DNA of 15,554 nucleotides from M3007 sp040397785 (GCA_040397785.1 JBBAVI010000126.1:1-15554); one strand, 5' to 3'. Positions 1 to 7,196 are shown, numbered from the stretch's first letter. Translations and numbers: made by a program. The notes: a model not told the origin generated them from the letters alone.

Positions 1-54
<54 letters not shown>

Positions 55-137
55 ACCTAATCAAATTGCAGCACGATTTATTAAAAAACACACAAATCGT
101 AAATACTTTTTTAGAGAAATCAACCTTGAAACAACAT

Positions 138-172
138 ATTCATCATTCATCATTCATCATTAATCATTAATA
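138..172. repeat. Inverted, partly decayed 7-bp repeat array (ATTCATC)
   Basis: Three perfect ATTCATC units (138-158) are followed by two degenerate ones (ATTAATC, ATTAATA). They are the reverse complement of the 1-53 array. Positions 34-53 pair perfectly with 139-158 (20 bp), and the stem can extend to about 34 bp with three mismatches, around an 85-nt AT-rich loop. The loop holds a smaller inverted repeat, ACGATTT at 73-79 and AAATCGT at 94-100. The array ends 1 bp before the transporter stop codon, so its transcript could form the hairpin and be ended or stabilised by it; that role is inferred. It is not a classical terminator because no U-tract follows. Confidence 0.85.
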
Positions 173-173
173 A

Positions 174-1829
174 CTAATCCGCTCCATGCATCATTTTCCG
201 CAAGGGGAACGAGAGTCCAAACAAAATAAGCCCTGCTACCCCCGACATCCCCAGGAAGATGATGAAGAATTGATACAGGTCTTTGATTGGGCTACCCAAG
301 AACTTGGGATATTGGGTAGGAATTTCTTTTGCTTCGGTCATTTGCGCTTGCTCGGGCGTCATTTGAACCGTACCTTCTAAAATGCCGCGGTAGGTCGTGG
401 CATCAATGCCATTGTCCATGGCTTTTTTGTACTCGCTGCCAGCAGGTGGATACAGGCCGCTCAACTGACCGGCTGCTTTATTAGCCACCGAATTCGCCAA
501 AAACCATACACCAAACAAGAGGGAAACGAAGCGCATGGGCGCCAATTTGGATACCAACGATAAACCAATGGGCGATAAACACAATTCACCAATGGTATGG
601 ATCACATACAACGCGATCAACCAGAACATGCTTACTTTTGAATCGAGTCCAAGTCCTTTAACACCAATCGCGATGACCGCGTAACCCAGGGCCAGGATGA
701 CCAGACCCAGGGCCTGTTTTACCAAAGAATTGGGTTCTGATTTGCGTTTCGCAAGGGCTACCCAGATTGCAGCGGTGAGTGGTGCCAATAATACTACAGC
801 CACCGCATTGACCGATTGGAAATAACTGGCCGGGATCATCACCCCAAAGAGACTCCGGTTTGTTTGCTCTTCCGCAAAAAAGGTGAGCGACGCACCCGCC
901 TGCTCAAAAGCCGCCCAGAAAAAGATCACGAAAAATGCGGAAACATATACTACTAAAATCCGATCCCGCTCAATTTTGGTGAGCGAACTATCTGTGATAA
1001 TCATGGTCATCATAGAAATGGTGGCCGAATAAATCAGTGCGCCAATCCAGTCGAAACTTAGTACTGAGAAGAATAAGAAGAATAAACCCACCAACATGCC
1101 GCCGCCCAACAACAATTGTTTGGCACCAAGGCCTGCAGATTCATTGCCATCATCTGATTTAATAGACGTGTTGGGTTTTGCACCAATTGGACTGCCATCT
1201 GGGGCGATTACGTAACGATCCTTTTGGGTTTGGAACAAAATGGTGCCCAGGATCATCCCGATACCGGCCGATAAGAAGCCCCATTTGAAATCGGCTGGAT
1301 TACCGGTATCCCCAACAAATCCGCATACCAAGGGGGCAATAAACGCACCCAGGTTGATACCCATATAAAAAATGGTGTAGGCAGCATCCCGGCGTTTGTC
1401 GCCTTCCGTGTACATCTGCCCAATCATGGACGAAATATTGGGCTTAAAAAAGCCATTACCCACGATTAAAAACACCAAACCAGTCCACAATAAACTGCTC
1501 GCAACCTCCACATTTTGGTACATAGAAGCGCTGCCAAACATCAAAAACTGACCAACAGCCATCAACATACCGCCTGCTACAATAGATTTGCGGTTGCCCC
1601 AGTAACGGTCGGCCACATAACCACCAATAAGCGGTGTGAGGTAAACCAAACCCGTGTAACTACCGTAAATGGAAGAGGCCGTCTCTTTGGAAAAAAGCAA
1701 GGCCTTCATCATGTACAATGTAAAAATGGCACGCATGCCGTAATAACTGAAGCGTTCCCACATTTCTGTAAAGAAAAGTAGTGCAAGTCCGCGGGGATGG
1801 CCCCAAATTTCTTTGTTCTGTTGTTGCAT
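174..1829 (-). CDS. POT/PTR2-family proton-coupled oligopeptide transporter
   Basis: This 551-residue inner-membrane protein of the major facilitator superfamily should import di- and tripeptides with protons. The N-terminal helix carries the family's ExxER proton-coupling motif (E22, E25, R26 in TEMWERFSYYGMR). It is followed by the PTR2 signature region around GGYVADRYWGNRKSI (about residues 68-82) and by FYMGINLGAFIAP (about 153-165). Hydrophobic segments run through the whole length, and size and pattern fit the 12-14-helix bacterial POT group. The ATG at 1827-1829 places the ExxER motif where expected. No ribosome binding site is visible. The gene stands alone, diverging from the lipoprotein gene. 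The family is confident; the exact substrate is not, as some POT members also carry nitrate or drugs. Confidence 0.93.
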   Translation of the reverse strand: MQQQNKEIWGHPRGLALLFFTEMWERFSYYGMRAIFTLYMMKALLFSKETASSIYGSYTGLVYLTPLIGGYVADRYWGNRKSIVAGGMLMAVGQFLMFGSASMYQNVEVASSLLWTGLVFLIVGNGFFKPNISSMIGQMYTEGDKRRDAAYTIFYMGINLGAFIAPLVCGFVGDTGNPADFKWGFLSAGIGMILGTILFQTQKDRYVIAPDGSPIGAKPNTSIKSDDGNESAGLGAKQLLLGGGMLVGLFFLFFSVLSFDWIGALIYSATISMMTMIITDSSLTKIERDRILVVYVSAFFVIFFWAAFEQAGASLTFFAEEQTNRSLFGVMIPASYFQSVNAVAVVLLAPLTAAIWVALAKRKSEPNSLVKQALGLVILALGYAVIAIGVKGLGLDSKVSMFWLIALYVIHTIGELCLSPIGLSLVSKLAPMRFVSLLFGVWFLANSVANKAAGQLSGLYPPAGSEYKKAMDNGIDATTYRGILEGTVQMTPEQAQMTEAKEIPTQYPKFLGSPIKDLYQFFIIFLGMSGVAGLILFGLSFPLRKMMHGAD

Positions 1830-1878
1830 ACTTGTTTATTGTCTTGACCTTGATTTGAAATTTTCGTTTTAATGAGGG

Positions 1879-1886
1879 CAAAAGAA
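1879..1886 (-). promoter_or_regulatory. Possible -7 box for the peptide transporter gene
   Basis: On the minus strand this reads TTCTTTTG, one mismatch from the Bacteroidota -7 consensus TAnnTTTG. It lies 50 bp upstream of the transporter start. No TTG-type -33 element sits at the usual distance, so this is weak support only. Confidence 0.25.
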
Positions 1887-1983
1887 CGGAATAATGTACC
1901 AATATTAACCCCCTGGACTATTTTTTCAACCGAAATAATATCAAACATCCCTCGATGCTGTGGTTTAAAATAGCACATAAGCG

Positions 1984-1999
1984 TGTGCAAGGATGCACA
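1984..1999. promoter_or_regulatory. CRP/FNR-like palindrome in the divergent control region
   Basis: TGTGCA-AGGA-TGCACA is a perfect 6-bp inverted repeat with a 4-bp spacer. The outer TGTG and CACA are 8 bp apart, as in CRP-type operators (TGTGA-N6-TCACA), with C/G in place of A/T at the fifth position. A further half-site, GCACA, lies just to the left at 1973-1977. It sits 18 bp upstream of the lipoprotein gene's -7 box, a typical activator or repressor position. The binding protein is unknown. Confidence 0.4.
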
Positions 2000-2017
2000 T
2001 TTTGCCCGATATGGCGC

Positions 2018-2025
2018 TATCTTTG
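2018..2025 (+). promoter_or_regulatory. -7 promoter box for the lipoprotein (and perhaps ligA) gene
   Basis: TATCTTTG matches TAnnTTTG exactly and is identical to the box before the histidine kinase gene. A TTTG lies at 2001-2004, but only 13 bp away instead of about 19, so the -33 element is poor and an activator may be needed. The 5' leader to the ATG at 2096 would be about 65 nt. Confidence 0.5.
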
Positions 2026-2095
2026 CCCGTATTTTGCAAAACTATCACCGCTTTGCTTTTTTTAACATTTCCCAGAAAAACGACTAACCGAATTT

Positions 2096-2707
2096 ATGCG
2101 CATCGCCTTTTACATTTCCGTACTCTCCGCCGCAGCCTTGTTTTCCTGCAATTCAGGTACTGTGCAGCAACATGATGCTGCCCGCCTGCCTGACCAAGCA
2201 GTTTCTGACACCAGTAGCACTGCGTCTACCCAACGCATCAACCTCTGGAAAGACCATGGTTGCGAACTGATCACGGATGCCGAGTTGGTTCAACTCTTTG
2301 GTATCAATTCCAAAGAGGATGTTTTAAACTCCCGTACACTTCCCGACCAGGCCTTCTGCCTACGCACCTGGAACAAACCCGATTGGCGCGAACGCGAAAG
2401 TAACAATGAAAAAGAAGGCGCACAATGGTACGACCCACAAAATCGCTTGGTCGTGCAAGTATTTGGATACCTTACCAACGAACAGAGCAAATTGCAGTTG
2501 GCACAGTTGCGGCGCGACCGCCGGAATACGTACGAAGAAGATGTGCAAAGCCTGGGCGACGAGGCGCTGTGGAGCACCAATACCGAAACCCTCTTGGTGC
2601 GCAAGGGACACCTGGTTTTGAGCATTGCCCTGAATGCCGTGGATACCCCCCACGACAACCTATCTAAAGCCAAGGATTTGGCCGCAATTGCGCTTAAAAA
2701 GATGTAA
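2096..2707 (+). CDS. Putative lipoprotein of unknown function
   Basis: A 203-residue protein with a short signal peptide and a lipobox-like site, L15-F-S-C18, so it is probably lipid-anchored at C18 in the cell envelope. No acidic surface-export signal follows the cysteine, which suggests it faces the periplasm. A Ser/Thr/Gln-rich linker (about 19-48) leads to a soluble domain of about 150 residues. Two further cysteines, C56 (in GCELITDAELVQLFG) and C88 (in AFCLRTW), could form a disulfide. LGDEALWS at 153-160, the following beta-like stretch (LLVRKGHLVLSIAL) and an alanine-rich C-terminal helix loosely recall DUF3558-type lipoproteins. That likeness is by eye. ligA follows 47 bp later with no terminator between, so the two may share a transcript. 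No function can be assigned. Confidence 0.8.
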   Translation: MRIAFYISVLSAAALFSCNSGTVQQHDAARLPDQAVSDTSSTASTQRINLWKDHGCELITDAELVQLFGINSKEDVLNSRTLPDQAFCLRTWNKPDWRERESNNEKEGAQWYDPQNRLVVQVFGYLTNEQSKLQLAQLRRDRRNTYEEDVQSLGDEALWSTNTETLLVRKGHLVLSIALNAVDTPHDNLSKAKDLAAIALKKM

Positions 2708-2754
2708 TTGCCTTTTTAAAGCACCCTCTCCAATGTCAAAACTACCTGCGCACC

Positions 2755-4935
2755 GTGTACACTTCCGAACAACAACGCACCTTTTTTGAGCAATCCAAAC
2801 AGTTGCTCCAACCCGCCAATGGGCTTCCTTTCACTAAAGATGCTTTTGCGCTGGCTACCCTGCTGCGGCAATTGATTCGTTTTCATGAATGGCGTTACTC
2901 TGTGCAAAATGATCCTGTGATCAGCGATTTCGAATACGACCAGTTGTACAAACAGTTGGAGGCCGTAGAAAACCAGTTTCCAGAAACCCACACAGCGGAT
3001 TCGCCCACGCGCCGGGTTTCGCCCGATTTGACCGAAAGTTTCAACTTAGTGGCCCACCTGACACCCATGCTGTCCTTGGGCAATTCATACAATGCGGATG
3101 ATCTGAACGATTTTGACGAACAGATAAAAAAACTGTGCAACCTGCCCAAAGATGCCGCGATTGCCTATTGTGTGGAGCCAAAATATGACGGCGGAACCAT
3201 TGCCCTGGTGTATGAAAATGATCAACTTACCCGCGGCGCTACCCGCGGCAACGGTGAAATGGGGGATGAAATTACGGCCAACATGCGCACCTTGCGCTCA
3301 ATCCCCTTACAAGCAGCATTTGCCTCCCGAGGCATTGCAAAGGCCGAATTGCGCGGAGAAGCATTAATACGAAAGGAAAATTTTGATAAAATTAATAAAA
3401 AACGGCAGGCAGCGGGAGAAAGCCTGTTTGCAAATCCACGCAATGCCGCCACCGGTGCCCTGCGTATGAAGGATCCCAAAGAATCCGCAGCCCGCGGTTT
3501 GGAGGCCTTTATTTACCAATTGGGCTATGCAACGGATGCGGCAGGCAACAGTGTGTTGCAAAACTTTCAAAGCCACGATGAAAGTATCCACCTGTTGGAA
3601 TCGCTGGGGTTTAAAACACCTTTAGCCAAAACAGGCGTTACCCAACACTTGCCAGCCACCAAAACCTGTTCCAATATTCAGGAAGTCATCGATTTTTGCC
3701 TGGCCTGGCAAGACTACCGCGATGAATATCCCTACGAACTGGATGGGATGGTAGTAAAAGTAAATTTACTTGAATTGCAGGCCATGTGTGGCTATACTTC
3801 GCACCATCCGCGTTGGGCCATTGCCTTCAAATTCAAAGCACGACAAGCCACCACCCGTCTGCGGGATGTTGAGTTTCAAGTGGGTAAATCAGGTGCTGTC
3901 ACGCCTGTAGCAAAACTGGAGCCAGTAGCCCTTGCAGGCGTAACCGTTTCAAATGTGAGCCTGCACAACGAAGAATTTATCCGCACAAAAGATATTCGCA
4001 TTGGCGATCAGGTCCTGGTAGAACGCGCGGGAGACGTGATTCCGTATATTGTAAAATCGCTCGGCGAACTCCGGGACGGCACCGAACAACCCGTTGTTTA
4101 TCCCAAAAACTGTCCGGTTTGCCATACCCCACTCATCAAACCGGAAGAGGAAGCAATCTGGCGCTGTGAAAATGCTGAATGCGAAGCCCAAGTGGTACAA
4201 CGCATGATTTTTCATACCTCCAAGCATGCGATGGATATTGAAGGACTCGGAGAAAGCACCATTGAAAAATTTTATAAACTCGGTTGGTTGCACTCTATTG
4301 CCGACCTGTATCGCCTTGATTATGAAGCCATTGCAAAACTGGAAGGCTTTGGTGAAAAATCGGCAAATAACATGCGCAGCGCCCTCGAAAAGGCAAAAGG
4401 CAATCCGATATACCGTTTGTTGCACAGTTTGAGTATTCTTCACCTCGGACAAAAAGGGTCTAAATTGTTAGCGGCCGAAATCGGGCATGTTCTGGAACTA
4501 AAAGACTGGGATTTGGAGCGCTATCAGGAAATAAAAGACGTTGGTCCTGTGCTGGCGCGCAATGTGTACCACTTCTTTCACACCGACCATAACATCGCCC
4601 TGCTGCAAACGATGGAGCAACTCGGTGTAAACCTGACGCAAACGGAAGACGATAAAAAGCCAGAAAATGCCATTGACGGACCACTTTCGGGCAAAAGTAT
4701 CTTGTTTACAGGTACGCTCACTACATGCACACGCGAGCAAGCGGAGGCGCGTGCCGCCGCAGCGGGTGCGAACCTGGCCAGCAGCGTCAGCAAAAACCTA
4801 CATATCTTGGTGGCAGGCGAAAAAGCGGGCTCTAAACTGAAAAAAGCGCAGGCCTTGGGAACCGTGGAGATTTGGACCGAAACCGAGTTTTTGCAACAGA
4901 TAAGTGATTCAGAGCCCGCAGAGGAAGTCCAATAA
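2755..4935 (+). CDS. ligA: NAD-dependent DNA ligase LigA
   Basis: Seals nicks in duplex DNA during replication and repair using NAD+, via a ligase-AMP intermediate. All domains are present in order in 726 residues. An NMN-binding Ia domain contains HEWRYSVQNDPVISDFEYD (about 44-62). The adenylation domain has the AMP-accepting lysine K143 (EPKYDG), TRGNGEMGDE (163-172), LDGMVVKV (329-336) and WAIAFKFKA (354-362). An OB fold follows, then a Cys4 zinc site (C453, C456, C471, C476), helix-hairpin-helix repeats (about 495-610) and a C-terminal BRCT domain (about 643-718). TRGNG has Asn where most ligases have Asp. It is somewhat longer than the usual roughly 670 residues, partly from an N-terminal extension of about 35. 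The only usable in-frame start is GTG at 2755; a nearby ATG at 2733 is out of frame. Confidence 0.97.
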   Translation: MYTSEQQRTFFEQSKQLLQPANGLPFTKDAFALATLLRQLIRFHEWRYSVQNDPVISDFEYDQLYKQLEAVENQFPETHTADSPTRRVSPDLTESFNLVAHLTPMLSLGNSYNADDLNDFDEQIKKLCNLPKDAAIAYCVEPKYDGGTIALVYENDQLTRGATRGNGEMGDEITANMRTLRSIPLQAAFASRGIAKAELRGEALIRKENFDKINKKRQAAGESLFANPRNAATGALRMKDPKESAARGLEAFIYQLGYATDAAGNSVLQNFQSHDESIHLLESLGFKTPLAKTGVTQHLPATKTCSNIQEVIDFCLAWQDYRDEYPYELDGMVVKVNLLELQAMCGYTSHHPRWAIAFKFKARQATTRLRDVEFQVGKSGAVTPVAKLEPVALAGVTVSNVSLHNEEFIRTKDIRIGDQVLVERAGDVIPYIVKSLGELRDGTEQPVVYPKNCPVCHTPLIKPEEEAIWRCENAECEAQVVQRMIFHTSKHAMDIEGLGESTIEKFYKLGWLHSIADLYRLDYEAIAKLEGFGEKSANNMRSALEKAKGNPIYRLLHSLSILHLGQKGSKLLAAEIGHVLELKDWDLERYQEIKDVGPVLARNVYHFFHTDHNIALLQTMEQLGVNLTQTEDDKKPENAIDGPLSGKSILFTGTLTTCTREQAEARAAAAGANLASSVSKNLHILVAGEKAGSKLKKAQALGTVEIWTETEFLQQISDSEPAEEVQ

Positions 4936-4940
4936 CCGGC

Positions 4941-5711
4941 CTAACCCTTCTTAAAAGCCAAAATTGCTGCCTTTGTAAAATCCGACAATGCCAGGCGACC
5001 ACTAATGCCCGCACGCTCATACAACAGTGCGTCCCAGTGTTCTGTGCCTTGCCAAAAAACCCGTTTCAATTCAGCCAAAGCCTCCGCACTATACCCACAA
5101 AGCAGCCCAATGAAGTGTGTAATGTACGCGTCTAATTGTTCCACACTGTCGAAAGACTCCTGAAACAGACCCTTTTCTTTGGCCCAGGTAGCAGTTTGCC
5201 ACTCCGTAGGGGCAAGCGCCATTTGGCTAAAAGCAGCCAACCCTACTTTGCGTTCTACCGCAGGCCCAATGACAAACGGACCAAAACCAACCGCCAGTTC
5301 GCTCAGCCGCACCGAAGCATACACAGACGCCAAACAATAATCGGTTGCGGCCGCCAATCCAACCCCGCCGCCTACCGCCTTTCCGTGTATCCGGCCCACA
5401 ATGATTTTCGGACAAGTACGCATCGCGTTGATCACATTTCCAAAACCGGCAAAAAAATGCCGCCCTGTTTCAAAATCGGCAATGGAAGCCAATTCGTCAA
5501 AACTGGCGCCCGCGCAAAAAGTTTTATGCTCTGCGCTTTGCAGCAACACCACTTTGACGGTCGAATTTTCCCCAACTTCCTCAAAAGCAGCGGTCAAATC
5601 AGCCAATAATTTACCGGGTAAACTATTGTGGTTGGGGTGAAAAAAAGTAACCGTGGCCAATCCTTCGGCCGAAACGGCGGTTTGTACGTAACCTTGTTGT
5701 GTAATATCCAT
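4941..5711 (-). CDS. Enoyl-CoA hydratase/isomerase (crotonase) family protein
   Basis: A 256-residue crotonase-fold enzyme acting on an acyl-CoA thioester. The oxyanion-hole regions are FCAGASFDEL (65-74) and HGKAVGGGVGLAAATD (109-124). Of the two catalytic glutamates of rat crotonase (E144 and E164), the first is replaced by G118 (GGGVGL) while the second is kept as E138 (LSELAVGFGP), exactly 20 residues later. The LSE...G...P pattern after GGGVGLAAATD resembles enzymes annotated as methylglutaconyl-CoA hydratase (leucine breakdown), but isomerase or other crotonase chemistry is equally possible. No other leucine-catabolism genes are nearby, so the pathway is not settled. The ATG at 5709-5711 diverges from rpsF. 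The stop lies 5 bp from the ligA stop, in convergent orientation. Confidence 0.88.
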   Translation of the reverse strand: MDITQQGYVQTAVSAEGLATVTFFHPNHNSLPGKLLADLTAAFEEVGENSTVKVVLLQSAEHKTFCAGASFDELASIADFETGRHFFAGFGNVINAMRTCPKIIVGRIHGKAVGGGVGLAAATDYCLASVYASVRLSELAVGFGPFVIGPAVERKVGLAAFSQMALAPTEWQTATWAKEKGLFQESFDSVEQLDAYITHFIGLLCGYSAEALAELKRVFWQGTEHWDALLYERAGISGRLALSDFTKAAILAFKKG

Positions 5712-5752
5712 GCTAAATGTGCGAAACCCTTGAAAATCATTGATTGATGCAG

Positions 5753-5785
5753 CAAAATTACGATTCCAGCTTTGCTAATTCGCAA
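5753..5785 (-). promoter_or_regulatory. Probable promoter of the crotonase gene
   Basis: On the minus strand TAATTTTG (5760 to 5753) matches TAnnTTTG exactly, with a TTG (5785 to 5783) 22 bp upstream, at the long end of accepted spacing. It is about 42 bp from the crotonase start. It overlaps the rpsF promoter, sharing 5771-5785. Confidence 0.5.
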
Positions 5786-5801
5786 TAAAAATATACCTTT
5801 G
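5771..5801 (+). promoter_or_regulatory. Promoter of the rpsF-rpsR-rplI operon
   Basis: TTTG (5771-5774), exactly 19 bp, then TACCTTTG (5794-5801): a full match to the Bacteroidota primary sigma consensus. Transcription should begin near 5807, giving a leader of about 40 nt. The leader contains a small hairpin, CTTTT-AAC-AAAAG (5808-5820), and a T-rich stretch, but no ribosome binding site. Confidence 0.8.
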
Positions 5802-5848
5802 CACCCGCTTTTAACAAAAGTTCACATTTTTTTCACAACAGACTGATA

Positions 5849-6280
5849 ATGAGACATTACGAAGTCACCTTTATCGTAGATCCGGTGCTGTCGGGCGATG
5901 AAGTTAAATCGACAGCAGAAAACATCCAGGCAGAATTAGAAAGTTATGGCGCTACCGTCATTGCTGTGGATGAAGTTGGCCTCCGCCAGTTGGCCTATAG
6001 TATCAACCGCCGCTCCTCTGGCTTTTACTATTGCATCGAGTTTGCGTGCGTAGTAGCCGATTTCATGGGCAAGTTTGAGTTGAACCTGAAACGTAACGAG
6101 CGTTTGCTTCGTTTCCTCACGGTAAAACTCGACAAATACGGCGTTAAATACAACGACGATAAGCGCAATGGTCGCATCGGCAAACGCAAAAAAGCAACAG
6201 ACGGTGAAACAACACCTGCTGTAGCCGAAGCAACGCCTGCTGCACCACCCGCTCCAGTTGTAGTCGATCTCGACGCTTAA
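5849..6280 (+). CDS. rpsF: 30S ribosomal protein S6
   Basis: S6 binds S18 and, with it, 16S rRNA in the platform of the small ribosomal subunit. Residues 1-97 cover the S6 fold: MRHYEVTFIVDP at the start, the GLRQLAYSINRRSSGFYYCIEF stretch of the central sheet (starting at about residue 44), and NLKRNERLLRFLTVKLDK at about 79-96. The protein is 143 residues, longer than the roughly 95-130 of many S6 proteins. The extra C-terminal part is a basic segment (about 106-116) and then a flexible Ala/Pro/Thr/Val-rich tail ending in acidic residues. It is the first gene of the operon, directly behind a consensus promoter. Confidence 0.97.
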   Translation: MRHYEVTFIVDPVLSGDEVKSTAENIQAELESYGATVIAVDEVGLRQLAYSINRRSSGFYYCIEFACVVADFMGKFELNLKRNERLLRFLTVKLDKYGVKYNDDKRNGRIGKRKKATDGETTPAVAEATPAAPPAPVVVDLDA

Positions 6281-6292
6281 ACCAACGGCAAC

Positions 6293-6316
6293 CGGTTTAG
6301 TTTATCTAACCGTTTT
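6293..6316 (+). promoter_or_regulatory. Intercistronic hairpin between rpsF and rpsR
   Basis: CGGTTTAG (6293-6300) and CTAACCG (6306-6312) can pair around the 5-nt loop TTTAT with one bulged T, and TTTT follows at 6313-6316. It resembles a weak terminator or an RNA-processing or stability element that could set the ratio of S6 to S18 and L9. The role is inferred; the pairing is read directly. Confidence 0.45.
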
Positions 6317-6357
6317 CACCAACCTTCACCATCCACTTTTCAACAATATCCTTTACA

Positions 6358-6627
6358 ATGGCTGCTTCAAGAGAAGATGTAAAGTTTCTTAGCAACCCGA
6401 AAATCGGGCTGAAACACAAAAAATATTGCCGTTTTCGCAAATTTGGTATCAAATACATTGATTACAAAGATTCCGACTTTTTGCTCCAATTCATCAACGA
6501 ACAAGGCAAATTGCTGCCACGCCGTATCACCGGCAACAGCCTCAAATACCAACGCCGTGTAGCGACCGCTGTAAAACGCGCCCGTCACCTCGGTATGTTG
6601 CCGTTTATCGCCGACTTGATGAAATAA
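6358..6627 (+). CDS. rpsR: 30S ribosomal protein S18
   Basis: Partner of S6 on the 16S rRNA platform. The 89-residue protein shows the S18 core: KKYCRFRKFGIKYIDYKDSDFLLQFI is the family's opening helix and strand (about 21-46), and GKLLPRRITGNSLKYQRRVATAVKRARHLGMLPF is the strongly conserved RNA-binding C-terminal half (about 51-84). The length is normal for Bacteroidota. The ATG at 6358 follows rpsF by 77 bp. It has no visible ribosome binding site; the upstream stretch is A/T/C-rich. No ssb gene lies between rpsF and rpsR, unlike in many Firmicutes and Proteobacteria. Confidence 0.98.
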   Translation: MAASREDVKFLSNPKIGLKHKKYCRFRKFGIKYIDYKDSDFLLQFINEQGKLLPRRITGNSLKYQRRVATAVKRARHLGMLPFIADLMK

Positions 6628-6681
6628 ATCAATTAACCCCAAGTTCCACCTTTATTCATCACTCAACAATTCGCAACAGCA

Positions 6682-7131
6682 ATGGAAATCATTCTGCTCG
6701 ATCATATCGAAAAGGTAGGCGCCAAACATGATGTCGTCAAAGTAAAAGACGGCTACGGCCGCAACTACCTGATCCCCAGAGGCCTGGCTATCGTAGCCAA
6801 TAAAACCAACATGGCGCGTCTGGATGGATTGAAAAAACAAGGCGCTAAAAAAGAAGCGGTTATTATCGCTGCTTTCAACGTACTCGCCGATAAAATGAAG
6901 GGCTTTAGCCTGCGTATCCATGCAAAAGCAGGAGAAAGCGGTCGCCTTTTTGGTTCTGTAAGTGCTCAAAATGTTGCTACTGCATTGAAAGAGCAATTGG
7001 GTATTGATGCCGACAAACGCATCATCGAAATGCCAGAAGAAGTAAAAGACCTGGGTACCTACACAGCAATGGTAAAATTCCACCCGGCCGTTATTGTGAG
7101 TATCCTGTTTGATGTAGTGCCAGAAGCATAA
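6682..7131 (+). CDS. rplI: 50S ribosomal protein L9
   Basis: L9 binds 23S rRNA near the base of the L1 stalk and helps keep the reading frame. The N-terminal domain carries the L9 signature: MEIILLDHIEKVG, then VKDGYGRNYLIPRGLAIVAN (about residues 21-40). A connecting helix (about 41-75) leads to the C-terminal domain with GRLFGSVSAQNVATAL (about 87-102) and GTYTAMVKFHPAVIVSILFDVV near the end. The length, 149 residues, is the family norm. It follows rpsR by 54 bp and is the last gene of the operon; a rho-independent terminator starts 25 bp after the stop. Confidence 0.98.
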   Translation: MEIILLDHIEKVGAKHDVVKVKDGYGRNYLIPRGLAIVANKTNMARLDGLKKQGAKKEAVIIAAFNVLADKMKGFSLRIHAKAGESGRLFGSVSAQNVATALKEQLGIDADKRIIEMPEEVKDLGTYTAMVKFHPAVIVSILFDVVPEA

Positions 7132-7155
7132 TTCATTTGTTTCTATCGCATTTTT

Positions 7156-7196
7156 AAAGCAAAATCGGCTCAAGGGTCGGTTTTGCTTTTTTATTT
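7156..7196 (+). terminator. Rho-independent terminator of the rpsF-rpsR-rplI operon
   Basis: AAAGCAAAA (7156-7164) pairs perfectly with TTTTGCTTT (7181-7189) around a 16-nt loop, and the T-rich tract runs to 7196. It lies 25 bp after the rplI stop and separates the operon from the histidine kinase gene. Confidence 0.85.

Noticed and set aside
186..380. Plus-strand open frame beginning MHHFPQGERE
   Set aside because: It lies fully within the C-terminal coding part of the peptide transporter on the other strand.
2708..2754. Separate ligA promoter or a terminator after the lipoprotein gene
   Set aside because: No TAnnTTTG box and no hairpin with a T-run is present in this 47-bp gap.
3241..3255. 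Inactive DNA ligase because of TRGNG in place of TRGDG
   Set aside because: The adenylated lysine K143, DGMVVK, KFK, zinc cysteines and BRCT are all intact, and this position is not known to me as essential; it is probably a lineage variant.
3949..4452. 167-codon open frame on the minus strand
   Set aside because: It is antisense to the OB-fold and zinc-finger coding part of ligA and has no family features.
5802..5848. S6:S18-binding leader RNA motif before rpsF
   Set aside because: The leader is only about 40 nt. ACCCG is present but I cannot build the required hairpin with a CCG bulge; only a small A/T stem (5808-5820) forms.
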